Assembly (NCBI RefSeq): GCF_029457495.1
Contig: NZ_CP120361.1
Coordinates: forward strand, 2,806,001 to 2,870,000
Source of the DNA: Chelativorans sp. AA-79
GTDB lineage: Bacteria; Pseudomonadota; Alphaproteobacteria; Rhizobiales; Rhizobiaceae
DNA length: 64,000 bases
Reading direction: 5' to 3'
This document shows, one piece after another, positions 26,494 through 34,962 of this stretch; position 1 is the first letter of the stretch; every line of letters begins with the position of its first letter. Under the pieces are notes generated by a model that ran no database searches, was not told the DNA's origin, and saw only the letters and a list, made by a program, of their open reading frames with translations. The position numbers and the translations under genes were made by a program.

Positions 26494-27735
26494 TCAGGAT
26501 GCGTTCCGCAAGAGACCTGTTCTGTCGGCTGGTTCCTTTACAAGTTCCGCCCAGCGGCGTACCAGATAGTTATGCTCGTCCATCGTGGTGTTCCACAGGG
26601 CGATGTGGGAGGCGCGGTTCCAGTAGGACCCGCCCGAACGCTGCGCGGCGGGCAAAATGGCAATGTTCCCATCGGGACCGCATAGCGGGCTTCGCGCTTC
26701 CTTGCCGTCGTACCAGTAATCCCATTCGTCCGGTTTCAGATGCTCGCGCACCCTCTCCGGCACGGGCATGTAGTATCCCTGACGCGCGACAACCGCGCCC
26801 GGCCAGCCGGAAATGAACCAGTTCAGATAGGCATAGCCCTGATCGAGCCGGTGGCCTTCCAGGTGACGCGCTAGACAAAGGCCGCCGTGCCAAGCGCGGT
26901 ATCCTTCCACCGGCACCGCCTGGCGGGTGCGAAGGTGGCGGCTCTTGAGCTGAACGGCGCTCGGCGACCACATGCTGGCGATCCATACGTCGCCACGCTC
27001 CATCATCATGGTCGCTTCCTGCGTCGTGCGCCAGAAGGAGGTGAAGTGCCCTTCCCGCTTCAGCGAAAGCGCCAGATCGATGAGGTGGTCGATCTCTTCG
27101 ACGCTCATATTGCCGAGATCCTTGAAGGTCATCTTGTTGGCTGCGCGCGCCGCGAGAGCGATATCGAAGATGCCGATGGCGGGCTCGTCGACGATCGCCA
27201 CGTGGCCTTTCCAGCGAGGATCCAGGAGTTCAGCCCAGGACCTCACTTGTGTATCGACGTCGACGCCAGTGGCCGTCTCATTGACGCCGAAGGAATCGAA
27301 ATTGTGCACGGTCGGCAGCATGGAAATATGCGGCGACGGAATGGAAGACAGGGAATTGTCCTGCTGGACATAGAGGCGCGTGACCGGGGCGTCGCCCAAG
27401 CCCAGTCGGGCCGACGCGTTGATGCGGCCCTTCTTGGTGAGATCGTTCACCTCGTCCCACAGTTCAATGCGTTCGAGTTCGATCTTCTGCACGGCGCGCC
27501 AGTGCCAGACGATATCCAGATTGTGGAAACACTGATCGTAGACGTCGTAGCGTTCGGGCTCGGTTGCGGCGATGCGCTGGGCCGTCACGAAATCGTGCTG
27601 TTCAAAAATCAGATCGAAGCCCAGGTCGCGCTCGGCGCGTTCGTGCAACTGCTGGTAAGGCGTGATTTCCGTGCACAGGACACGCAGCGGCTGTCGCTGT
27701 CGCGCATGCACTGCAGGTGAAGCGGGCTTCTTCAC
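26494..27735 (-). CDS. PotD-like binding protein without signal peptide
   Basis: 413 aa, of the spermidine/putrescine-type binding-protein fold and paralogous to the Tat-exported protein at 31322-32551 (shared GQxxYYxP-like stretch, W-Y-[DE]-GK, and C-terminal GGSxxxRxxxxAxW ... RW). The N-terminus is polar (MKKPASPAVHARQRQPLRVL), with neither hydrophobic core nor twin-arginine motif. Start is GTG with GAGG 6 bases upstream; an in-frame TGA 12 bases before it rules out an N-terminal extension. It lies 9 bp after the cobW-like gene, so it is translated from the operon. It is probably cytoplasmic, perhaps a ligand sensor or carrier; this is inference. Confidence 0.82.
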   Translation of the reverse strand: MKKPASPAVHARQRQPLRVLCTEITPYQQLHERAERDLGFDLIFEQHDFVTAQRIAATEPERYDVYDQCFHNLDIVWHWRAVQKIELERIELWDEVNDLTKKGRINASARLGLGDAPVTRLYVQQDNSLSSIPSPHISMLPTVHNFDSFGVNETATGVDVDTQVRSWAELLDPRWKGHVAIVDEPAIGIFDIALAARAANKMTFKDLGNMSVEEIDHLIDLALSLKREGHFTSFWRTTQEATMMMERGDVWIASMWSPSAVQLKSRHLRTRQAVPVEGYRAWHGGLCLARHLEGHRLDQGYAYLNWFISGWPGAVVARQGYYMPVPERVREHLKPDEWDYWYDGKEARSPLCGPDGNIAILPAAQRSGGSYWNRASHIALWNTTMDEHNYLVRRWAELVKEPADRTGLLRNAS

Positions 27736-27744
27736 GCCCGCACC

Positions 27745-28845
27745 TCAGCCCGCCCTGCGAAGCGTCGTCGTCTGGTGTGGTCCGAGCACTTCGTCCGACA
27801 AGCGGTTGAATACATGAAACGACTCCTCGATGCGTGCGGGGTCGAGCCCGTCTACGATGAACACGATGCGCGAGTGGCGGCGCGCATCCGGCCAGCCGGA
27901 CATGTGAACCGGCGGATGGACGAGACGCTGCACACCATGAATGGCTACCGGCCGCTCCTCGCCTTCGATATCAAGGATGCCCTTGACGCGGAAGACCCGG
28001 TCGCCGTGGCGGTTGAGAAGCATGGACAGCCACATGCCGAAAGCAGTCCAGTCGATCCGCTCTTCAATCACCATCGAAAAGGAGCGGACCGACGCGTGGG
28101 CATGGTGGTCGTGTCCCCTGCCACCGTCTTCGTGTGTTCCATGTTGGTGATGGCGCTCGGCGCTGCCAAACTCTTCCGTCGCCCGAAACGCATCGCGCCG
28201 CCAATCTTCGCCACGACCTGAAAATGCATCCGTAAGAAATTCGCCGGCTCCGGCTTTCTGGGCGATCACCTGGCGCGCGGCCGGGTTGAGGCGGTGCAGC
28301 TTGGCGCTCAAGACCTCGGTTTTGACAGCCTCCTCCATGTCGGACTTGGTGATGACCACCACATCTGCCGCTCCCACCTGCCGAATTGCCTCCAGCCGTT
28401 GTTCCAGCTGCGTCGCGCCGTTCACGGCATCGACCGTCACAACCACATTGGCAATGGAGAAGTGGCTGCGCAGAACCGGGTGGGACTGGATAGTGGAGAG
28501 TGCGGGAAACGGATCTGCAAGTCCCGTGGTTTCGATCACGACGCGGTCGAACCAGGGGATTTCGTTGCGGGCACGCTGGGAATGGAGTTTCTGCAGGGCC
28601 TCGGCCACCTCGCCACGCACCGTGCAGCAAAGGCAGCCCGACTTCAGCAGGACCACATTGTCATCGATGCGGTCGAGCAGATGATGGTCAAGACCCACCT
28701 CGCCGAACTCGTTGATGAGAACGGCTGTATTCGCCAGCGCCGGATCCCCTAAGAGGCGTTGCAGAAGCGTCGTCTTGCCGGATCCCAGAAAGCCGGTAAG
28801 GAGATTGACGGGCGTTGGAGGTGCCGGACGGAACTCTGCGGTCAT
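27745..28845 (-). CDS. CobW/COG0523 G3E-family GTPase, putative metal chaperone
   Basis: 366 aa. P-loop GFLGSGKTT at residues 18-26; the metal-binding CLCC at 71-74; VVIETTGLADP (Walker B region); guanine-specifying ITKSD near 165. A His/Asp-rich stretch (HHQHGTHEDGGRGHDHHAHA) lies between the GTPase and the C-terminal CobW_C domain. COG0523 members deliver Zn or other metals to client enzymes. It overlaps the 108-aa CxxC gene by 4 bp and lies in an operon with a NodB-type metallohydrolase, its most likely client. Confidence 0.9.
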   Translation of the reverse strand: MTAEFRPAPPTPVNLLTGFLGSGKTTLLQRLLGDPALANTAVLINEFGEVGLDHHLLDRIDDNVVLLKSGCLCCTVRGEVAEALQKLHSQRARNEIPWFDRVVIETTGLADPFPALSTIQSHPVLRSHFSIANVVVTVDAVNGATQLEQRLEAIRQVGAADVVVITKSDMEEAVKTEVLSAKLHRLNPAARQVIAQKAGAGEFLTDAFSGRGEDWRRDAFRATEEFGSAERHHQHGTHEDGGRGHDHHAHASVRSFSMVIEERIDWTAFGMWLSMLLNRHGDRVFRVKGILDIEGEERPVAIHGVQRLVHPPVHMSGWPDARRHSRIVFIVDGLDPARIEESFHVFNRLSDEVLGPHQTTTLRRAG

Positions 28846-29168
28846 GTCCGCTTCCTCAGGCGGTCGAGGAAGTCCGGGTCAAGCGGATCGAAGTCGCGGC
28901 CGCTCATCGCTTCCGCCTCTGGCCAAAGATGGGCGAGGCTTTCGAAGATCCTGGTGTGTCCGGTTGCGCTCGACAGCACGTAGGATGTGCCCTGCCACTC
29001 GGCGAGCTTCAACCGGCGCGGTTCAAGCAGGGCATTGGCAAGCTTGACGCGATTGGCGGCCTCGCGCCGGCGATTGAGCCGGTCCGTGTTGCGCGTATAG
29101 ACGCCGGGCCGTGCCACGGCGCTTGTCCAATGGTCATCGCATCCAAGAACGCCGCACAGCGAGCACAT
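28842..29168 (-). CDS. Small CxxC protein upstream of the COG0523 GTPase
   Basis: 108 aa starting MCSLCGVLGCDDHW, a Cys/His cluster that could bind zinc. The rest is a helical, arginine-rich domain (YTRNTDRLNRRREAANRV ... LAEWQGTSYVLSSATGHT). GGGAG is 6 bases before the ATG. Overlaps the GTPase start by 4 bp (ATGA), so the two proteins are probably made in fixed ratio. I do not recognise a named family; the arrangement suggests a partner or client of the metal chaperone. Confidence 0.75.
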   Translation of the reverse strand: MCSLCGVLGCDDHWTSAVARPGVYTRNTDRLNRRREAANRVKLANALLEPRRLKLAEWQGTSYVLSSATGHTRIFESLAHLWPEAEAMSGRDFDPLDPDFLDRLRKRT

Positions 29169-29188
29169 CGTTTTCTCCCGGGAAAGGA

Positions 29189-29209
29189 CGGGGCGGCAGG
29201 GCCGCCCCG
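29189..29209 (-). terminator. Strong hairpin inside the operon
   Basis: CGGGGCGGC (29189-29197) pairs perfectly with GCCGCCCCG (29201-29209) over 9 bp around a 3-base AGG loop, 7 bases after the hydrolase stop (29217, minus strand). No U-tract follows on the minus strand, so it may be an attenuator or RNA-processing stop separating the transporter/hydrolase half from the cobW/asparaginase half. Confidence 0.5.
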
Positions 29210-29216
29210 CTTCGGA

Positions 29217-30098
29217 TCATTTCTTGCGCGGGCTACGCTTGGCGAAATCGTCCGCCATCTCGTCCATGGTGACGAAGCGCACGCCCTCGTGCGATTTCAT
29301 GTGCTCGAACAGGCGCTCGAGCATGAGGAGCACCTGCGGGCGGCCCGAGACATCCGGGTGAATGGTGATCGGGAAGACGGCGTAATCCATCTCACGATAG
29401 ACCCAGTCGAACTGGTCGCGCCACATCTCTTCCAGATGCCTTGGATTGACGAAGCCATGGCTGTTCGGCGACTTCTTGATGAACATCATGGGCGGCAGGT
29501 CGTCGAGGTACCAATTGGCCGGGATTTCGATCAGATCGGTCTCCCGGCCGCGCTCCAGCGGTTTCATCCAGTCCGAAGGCCTGGCAGAATAGTCGATCTT
29601 CGTCCACTTGTCGCCGACGCGCACGTAATACGGCGTGAAGTCGTTGTGCATCAGCGAGTGATCGTACTTGATCCCCTTCTTCAGAAGCAGCTCGTTGGTG
29701 ACATTGGAGAATTCCCACCATGGAGCCACATAACCGGTCGGGCGCCGACCGCACAGGTCGGTGATCAGGCCGATCGCCTTGTCGAGAACCTCTTCCTCCT
29801 GCTCCGGGGTCATGGCGATCGGATTTTCGTGGCTGTACCCGTGAATGCCGATTTCGTGGCCGGCATCGGCCACCGCCTTCATCTGGTCGGGGAAGGTCTC
29901 CACGGAGTGACCGGGGATGAACCAGGTGGTGCGGATGCCGAGCCGGTCAAACAGCTTGAGAAGACGCGGAGACCCGACTTCACCGGCAAACATGCCGCGC
30001 GAAATGTCATCGGGAGAGTCCTCGCCGCCATAGGAACCGAGCCAGCCTGCGACGGCGTCTACGTCTATGCCGAAGCCGACAAGTATCTCTTTTGCCAT
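29217..30098 (-). CDS. NodB-fold hydrolase of the HpPgdA / cyclic imide hydrolase type
   Basis: 293 aa, no signal peptide. Metal ligands are where the NodB fold needs them: Asp12/Asp14 in IDVDA, His86 and His90 in HGYSH. Long stretches ([36 protein letters not shown]) match, from memory, Helicobacter pylori HP0310 (PgdA), reported as a peptidoglycan deacetylase, although its structure suggested a small substrate. I also recall a 293-aa Pseudomonas cyclic imide hydrolase in this family. The operon (importer, SDRs, asparaginase, no cell-wall genes) favours hydrolysis of a small imide or amide. ATG 30098 follows AGGGAG; a TTG two codons upstream was rejected. Confidence 0.85.
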   Translation of the reverse strand: MAKEILVGFGIDVDAVAGWLGSYGGEDSPDDISRGMFAGEVGSPRLLKLFDRLGIRTTWFIPGHSVETFPDQMKAVADAGHEIGIHGYSHENPIAMTPEQEEEVLDKAIGLITDLCGRRPTGYVAPWWEFSNVTNELLLKKGIKYDHSLMHNDFTPYYVRVGDKWTKIDYSARPSDWMKPLERGRETDLIEIPANWYLDDLPPMMFIKKSPNSHGFVNPRHLEEMWRDQFDWVYREMDYAVFPITIHPDVSGRPQVLLMLERLFEHMKSHEGVRFVTMDEMADDFAKRSPRKK

Positions 30099-30151
30099 TC
30101 TCAATATCTCCCTTGTTTCGGTTTCTGCGGGGCCGGATCAGCCCCTGTTTC

Positions 30152-31240
30152 TCAGCCTCGCCCGACCAGCGTTACTCGATCGGAGGGGCAATCCACGACG
30201 ACGGCATCGCCGATGGCGAGCCGCATCAGAGCCTCGTCGTCCGTGCCGGTCTGCACATCGACGCTCTGCCTGCCGTCCAGAGCAACCTTGACGTGGCCGA
30301 TGCTGCCGACGGCGTGTTTCATGGATACCGTGCCCTGGAAACGGTTCTCGCCGGTTGCCGGGGCGGCATTTGCCGGCTGGATGCGCATCGCTTCGGCCGG
30401 AATGGCGACGAGCACCGATGCGCCAGATGAAACAGAGGCGGCGTAGCGGCCGCGCATACGCCCGAATGCGGTGTCGACAACGGCCATATCCCCCTGGACC
30501 TTCAGATTGGCCCCTTCGATGATGGCGTTCGAACCGATGAAGCGGGCCACAAACTCCGTGGCGGGCGATGTATAGACTTCGTACGGGGTGCCGACCTGCT
30601 CGACCCTGCCACGGTTCATGACCACGATGCGATCCGACAGGCCGAGCGCCTCGGACTGTGCGTGGGTGACGAAAACGAAGGTGATGCCGAGTTCGCGCTG
30701 CAGAAGCTTCAGTTCGTTCTGGATGACGCGACGCAGATTTGCATCAAGCGCGCCGAGCGGCTCATCGAGCAGAAGAATGTCCGGTTCGACCACCAAGCCG
30801 CGCGCCAGCGCGATGCGCTGGCGCTGCCCGCCCGAAAGCCTGTCGGCCTTGCGATCGGCGAACCCGCTCAACCCGAACATATCCATGATGCGATCGGTCT
30901 TGGCCTTCTTCTCGGCCGCCGACAGACCCTTCACATCGAGGCCGAAGCCGATGTTCTGGCGCACCGTCATATGCGGGAAAAGCGCGTAGTTCTGGAAAAT
31001 CATGGAGGTCGGCCGCTTCTCGGGTGGTGTGGCCGAAACATTCCTGCCCTTGATGAGGATATCGCCATGGGAGATCTTCTCGAAGCCGGCGATCATGCGC
31101 AGCGTGGTTGACTTTCCGCAGCCCGAAGGTCCGAGAAAGGCGACGAATTCGCCCGGCTTCACCGCCAGGTCGAAATCGGAGACGGCGACCGTTCCGTCGG
31201 GATAGGTCTTGCCGACTCCTATGAGTTCAAGATCGTTCAT
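30152..31240 (-). CDS. Spermidine/putrescine-type ABC transporter ATP-binding protein (canonical)
   Basis: 362 aa, PotA-like. Walker A GPSGCGKST, signature LSGGQRQRIALARG, Walker B LLLDEPLGALD and H-loop VTHAQSEAL are intact; a TOBE domain occupies the last ~100 residues. One of two ATPases in this operon; the other (35895-36968) has an altered H-loop. ATG 31240 opens the conserved NDLELIGVGKTYPDG; the upstream in-frame stretch is not part of the protein. Gap to the binding-protein gene is 81 bp and contains a hairpin. Confidence 0.9.
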   Translation of the reverse strand: MNDLELIGVGKTYPDGTVAVSDFDLAVKPGEFVAFLGPSGCGKSTTLRMIAGFEKISHGDILIKGRNVSATPPEKRPTSMIFQNYALFPHMTVRQNIGFGLDVKGLSAAEKKAKTDRIMDMFGLSGFADRKADRLSGGQRQRIALARGLVVEPDILLLDEPLGALDANLRRVIQNELKLLQRELGITFVFVTHAQSEALGLSDRIVVMNRGRVEQVGTPYEVYTSPATEFVARFIGSNAIIEGANLKVQGDMAVVDTAFGRMRGRYAASVSSGASVLVAIPAEAMRIQPANAAPATGENRFQGTVSMKHAVGSIGHVKVALDGRQSVDVQTGTDDEALMRLAIGDAVVVDCPSDRVTLVGRG

Positions 31241-31279
31241 GCCTCGGTCCGATGCTCTTGCCGAAAACGTCCCAGACCC

Positions 31280-31309
31280 CACCGGGACGGCCATTCGGCC
31301 GGCCCGGTG
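31280..31309 (-). terminator. Hairpin after the Tat-exported binding-protein gene
   Basis: CACCGGG/CCCGGTG outer stem (31280-31286 with 31303-31309), one A-G mismatch, then CGGCC/GGCCG inner stem around an ATTC loop. It starts 12 bases after the binding-protein stop (31322, minus strand). No U-run follows, so it is probably a 3'-end stabiliser or partial terminator. Confidence 0.5.
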
Positions 31310-31321
31310 CGGAAGATCGCG

Positions 31322-32551
31322 TCAGGCGTTCAGGAATTCGTCCCAGCGCTGGATCAGGTGGTCGTACTCGTCCGGCCACTGGTGCCAGTAGGCGACATTG
31401 GCAGAGCGCTCCTCTAGCGAACCCCCGTCGCGCAGGTCGCCTTCCATGATGCCGCGCTCGGGCGCGCCGACCCACGGCTTGCCCTCGTACCAGAAAGCAT
31501 ATTTGTCCGGGTCCATCACGTTCTTGATCTTGGTGCTGGGCGAATAATAGCCCTGCTCCGTGACGGCGATGGCAGGTGGGCCGGAGAGCCAGAAATTGGC
31601 GTAGGCGATGACTGCCTCGCGGTTGGGCGAGCCGGCGATCAGCGAAGGGCCAATCGTCCAGCCGCGCGTGCCTTCCTTAGGTGTGGCGTATTTGGCCGGA
31701 CGGCCCTGCGCCTTGACCGCCATGACGGCGGGCTGCCACGCGTCCGACACCACCATCTCGCCGGACGCCATAAGGTTGACCAACTCGCCGAAGTCACCCC
31801 ACAGGGCGCGGAACTGGCCGTCCTTCTTCTTGGAGATCAGGAAGGCTGCCGCCTCGTCGATCTCCTCGACAGTCGGGTTGCCGGGGTTTTTCGCGTCCAG
31901 ATGGCCGAGCGTGTTCATGGCGAGGATCGCCTGGCCGATGGCGATCAGCGGATCGACATTGAGGCCCGATCGGCCGCGCCATTTCTCATCGAAGAGCGCG
32001 GTCCAGGTGTTCGCCTCCTCGTCGCTGACCACTTCCGGGTTGTAGCCGATGGAATCGTAGTTGTAGACCGCCGGTACCATGTAAAGCTGCGTCTGCGCCT
32101 CGTCCGTCCATATCTGGCCGACGATCTGCGCGCGTCGCTCCCATTTATCGTTTTCCTTTGTAAAGGTGTCGCGAATGGAGCTCCAGTTGGGCAGATCCGC
32201 CGTGGCGATCGGTTCCACATTGTTGGTGGCGATCACCGCCGGCAGACGCTCCGCGATCACTTCCCAGCAGTCGTAGTCGCCGGCGCCCGAAAGGATGCGC
32301 GTCTGGCTGTCGGGGTAAGTGGATGCGGTGCCGGAGACCGAGCCCACGCCACTTTCCTTCTTGAACATCTCGAGGATGCGGTCCTGCACGGTCGTGGACA
32401 GGCCGATGGTGCGCAGCTGCTGATCGGCCAGCGACTGCGCGAGTGCCGCCTGCGAGCGCAGGAGTGGAGAAATGCCTCCCATGGCCAGCGCCGCGGCGCC
32501 GGCGCCTCCCTTCAACATGGTGCGTCTGTTCAGCATCGGGTGCTTTTTCAT
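31322..32551 (-). CDS. PotD-like ABC transporter binding protein, Tat-exported
   Basis: 409 aa. The N-terminus carries a twin-arginine signal (LNRRTMLKGGAGAAALAMGG) ending near LAQS at residue 40, so it should be exported folded by Tat. The mature part is a spermidine/putrescine-type (family 1/8) binding fold (YNYDSIGYNPEVV, ASGEMVVSDAWQPAVMAV, EQGYYSP). It serves the permeases at 34115-35898. A paralogue lacking any signal is encoded at 26494-27735. Ligand unknown; polyamines are only one possibility in this family. Confidence 0.9.
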   Translation of the reverse strand: MKKHPMLNRRTMLKGGAGAAALAMGGISPLLRSQAALAQSLADQQLRTIGLSTTVQDRILEMFKKESGVGSVSGTASTYPDSQTRILSGAGDYDCWEVIAERLPAVIATNNVEPIATADLPNWSSIRDTFTKENDKWERRAQIVGQIWTDEAQTQLYMVPAVYNYDSIGYNPEVVSDEEANTWTALFDEKWRGRSGLNVDPLIAIGQAILAMNTLGHLDAKNPGNPTVEEIDEAAAFLISKKKDGQFRALWGDFGELVNLMASGEMVVSDAWQPAVMAVKAQGRPAKYATPKEGTRGWTIGPSLIAGSPNREAVIAYANFWLSGPPAIAVTEQGYYSPSTKIKNVMDPDKYAFWYEGKPWVGAPERGIMEGDLRDGGSLEERSANVAYWHQWPDEYDHLIQRWDEFLNA

Positions 32552-32583
32552 CTTTCAGTTCCCATCTTGTTTACCCAGTCCTC

Positions 32584-33357
32584 TCAGTAGCGGCCCACCA
32601 GCAGGCCCCCGTCCACCGTCAGCACCTGTCCCGTCAGGTAGCGTGCCGCAGGCGAAGCCAGGAAATGGATGACGTCGGCGATGTCCTCCGGCTCGCCCAG
32701 CCGGCCCATGGGAATGAAGGAGGCGGCCTTCTCGGCGCCTTCCGGCCCAAGGGAGTGCTTTTCGGAAAGGAGCTGCGCCGTGCGGATGTATCCGGGTGCA
32801 ACGCCGTTGACGCGGATGCCATGCCCGGCAAGCTCCACAGCCAGCCCGCGCACGAGTCCGACCACGCCGGATTTGGCGGCGGAGTAGTGGACATGCTCGT
32901 CCCAGCCATAGGCAACGCCCATGATCGAGGAGAGGCACACGATCGCTCCCGCCCCCGTCGTGCGCATGGCCGGAACTGCGGGACGGATGACCCGCAGCAT
33001 GCCTTTCAGATCGATGTCGAAGGTATGGTCCCACTTCTCGTCGGACAGTTCGCCGAGCGGGACGCGATGTGCAATGCCGGCATTGGCGACGATCACGTCG
33101 ACGTGGCCATGCTCCTTGTTCAGCCGAGCGACCAGTGCGTCCGCCGCCTCGGTCGAACGGACGTCGAGAGGCGCGAATTCGGCCGACCCGCCCTCCTTGG
33201 CGATTTTTTCGGCCAGCGCCCTGCCCTCCTCTTCCAGGACATCGGTGACGATCACATGATCGCCGCTGCGGGCGAACGCCTCGCAGGCGGCGCGGCCGAT
33301 GCCGAGGCCGCCGCCGGTGACGAGAACAATGCGTCTTGCATGCTTCATTTCAGCCAT
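32584..33357 (-). CDS. SDR-family NAD(P)-dependent oxidoreductase
   Basis: 257 aa classical short-chain dehydrogenase. Cofactor motif TGGGLGIG near residue 14, NAGIA near 92, catalytic Ser in CLSSIMG and YSAAK (Tyr-x-x-x-Lys). An acidic residue after beta-2 (VTDVLEE) favours NAD over NADP. Second of two adjacent SDR genes, 14 bp after the first, both inside the transporter operon. The ATG at 33357 (AEMKHARRIVLVTG) is the credible start; upstream sequence belongs to the neighbouring gene. Substrate unknown. Confidence 0.9.
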   Translation of the reverse strand: MAEMKHARRIVLVTGGGLGIGRAACEAFARSGDHVIVTDVLEEEGRALAEKIAKEGGSAEFAPLDVRSTEAADALVARLNKEHGHVDVIVANAGIAHRVPLGELSDEKWDHTFDIDLKGMLRVIRPAVPAMRTTGAGAIVCLSSIMGVAYGWDEHVHYSAAKSGVVGLVRGLAVELAGHGIRVNGVAPGYIRTAQLLSEKHSLGPEGAEKAASFIPMGRLGEPEDIADVIHFLASPAARYLTGQVLTVDGGLLVGRY

Positions 33358-33371
33358 GGTGGCAGATCTCC

Positions 33372-34118
33372 TCAGAGCATGACGTCGCCGGAATTCGGCC
33401 CGAGCGTCTGGCCGACGAAGAGCGCTCCGTCCGGAGAAGCCAGGAAGACGACGGCGCCGGCCACTTCGCCCGGCTCGCCGAAGCGGCCGAGCGGAAGCTC
33501 GGCTGCCTTGGCCTTTTTCCAATCGTCGGACAGTGCCTCGACCAGCGGCGTCTTGATGGGGCCCGGCGCAACGGCGTTCACGCGGACACCGCGCGTGCTT
33601 ACCTCGCGGGCGAGCGATTTCGTCATCGCTATGATCGCGCCCTTCGCACCCGCGTAATGGACGAGCTCGACGCCGCCGACCTGGCCAAGCTGCGAAGCGA
33701 TATTCACGATGACGCCCTCGCCCCTTTCGAGCATGGCCGGCAGCACGGCGCGCGTCATCAGGAAGGTGCCGCGCACATGAACGGCGAACATGCGCTCGAA
33801 CTGATCGAGCGAGATGTCGAGAAACGAGGCCTGATGCCCATGTCCGGCATTGTTGACAAGCAGATGGACAACACCGAAACGCGCCCTCACCGCCTCGGCC
33901 ATCATGGCTACCGCGCTTTCGCTCGAAACGTCGGCGGTGAAGGCGGCGGCCTCCCCGCCGGCCCCGGCGATGTCCTGCGCCACGCGCTGGCAGGCTTCGG
34001 TCCTCAGATCGTTCACCGCAACGCGGTAGCCCTCGCGGGCAAGACGCCGTGCTATCGCCGCCCCGATACCGGAACCTGCACCCGTCACGAGCGCAACTTT
34101 CGCTACAGCCTTACTCAT
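33372..34118 (-). CDS. SDR-family oxidoreductase
   Basis: 248 aa classical SDR: TGAGSGIG near residue 12, NNAGHG near 91, Ser in IVNIASQLG and YAGAK as the catalytic pair. VNDLRTEA after beta-2 again suggests NAD. The start overlaps the permease stop by 4 bp (ATGA). Paired with the SDR at 32584-33357; two consecutive dehydrogenation steps or one heteromeric enzyme are both possible. Substrate unknown. Confidence 0.9.
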   Translation of the reverse strand: MSKAVAKVALVTGAGSGIGAAIARRLAREGYRVAVNDLRTEACQRVAQDIAGAGGEAAAFTADVSSESAVAMMAEAVRARFGVVHLLVNNAGHGHQASFLDISLDQFERMFAVHVRGTFLMTRAVLPAMLERGEGVIVNIASQLGQVGGVELVHYAGAKGAIIAMTKSLAREVSTRGVRVNAVAPGPIKTPLVEALSDDWKKAKAAELPLGRFGEPGEVAGAVVFLASPDGALFVGQTLGPNSGDVML

Positions 34119-34960
34119 TCGGCTTCCTCCTGTCCCTTGAAGGATTGCCCTTTGCGCACCGCATGCAGCATCAGCAGGGCGTAGATGAGGAGCAGCGTGA
34201 AAGAGAAGAGCGTGGTGAGCACACCGAAGGCGAAGATGTTTGGATAGATTTCGACGGAGAACGTGCCGTAAATCGCCAATGGCAGCGTCAGGTCGCGGCC
34301 GGAGGTGAAGAGCGTGCGCGAGAACTCGTCATAGGACAGCGTGAAGGAGAACAGCATCGCCGACAGAACGCCCGGAAAGATCATCGGAAAGGTGACCCGC
34401 CGGAACGTTTGCGCGGGCGAGACGCCGAGCGACAGGGATGCTTCCTCGACGCTGCGGTCAAAGCGATTGAAGATCGCCAGCATCACCAGGAAAGCGAAGG
34501 GGAAAGTATAAACCACATGCAGCACGAAGGCCGTGCCCCACCAACTGCGGTCGATGCCGAGCATGTTGGTGAGCAGCGCCATGCCGAGGCCGACGAGAAC
34601 ACCCGGCACGATCATACCCAGGATGATCAGATAAAAGACCACGCCCGATGCCTTGAAGCGGGCGCGGAAACCCTGCGCGGTGATCACGCCGAGCACGGTC
34701 GAAACCACCGTCGTCATGACGGCAAGCGCCAGCGAGCGCAGGAGGCTGTCGCCAACCGGAAGACGCGAGATGCGGCCGGGCTCCGTCATCCCCAGCAGGT
34801 GCTGGTACCAGTATGTCGACCATTCGATGATCGGGAACTGGGGACCACCGCCGGCTCCCTGGAAGGACAGGATCGCAAGCACGATCATCGGGCCATAGAG
34901 GAAGAGGATAAAGGCGGCGCAATAGACGCCGAGGACGGGCTTCAGCACACGCGCTTCCAT
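34115..34960 (-). CDS. Spermidine/putrescine-type ABC transporter permease (PotC-like)
   Basis: 281 aa, six membrane segments. EAA loop VEEASLSLGVSPAQTFRRVTFP near residue 180. ATG 34960 opens MEARVLKPVLGVYCAAFILF; upstream in-frame sequence lies in the preceding permease gene. Follows it by 2 bp and overlaps the SDR gene by 4 bp, so the permeases and dehydrogenases are made from one message. Confidence 0.9.
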   Translation of the reverse strand: MEARVLKPVLGVYCAAFILFLYGPMIVLAILSFQGAGGGPQFPIIEWSTYWYQHLLGMTEPGRISRLPVGDSLLRSLALAVMTTVVSTVLGVITAQGFRARFKASGVVFYLIILGMIVPGVLVGLGMALLTNMLGIDRSWWGTAFVLHVVYTFPFAFLVMLAIFNRFDRSVEEASLSLGVSPAQTFRRVTFPMIFPGVLSAMLFSFTLSYDEFSRTLFTSGRDLTLPLAIYGTFSVEIYPNIFAFGVLTTLFSFTLLLIYALLMLHAVRKGQSFKGQEEAE

Positions 34961-34962
34961 GG

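Noticed and set aside
29217..30098. Peptidoglycan deacetylase as the main call
   Set aside because: No signal peptide and no cell-wall neighbours; operon content points to a small molecule, so only the family was named.
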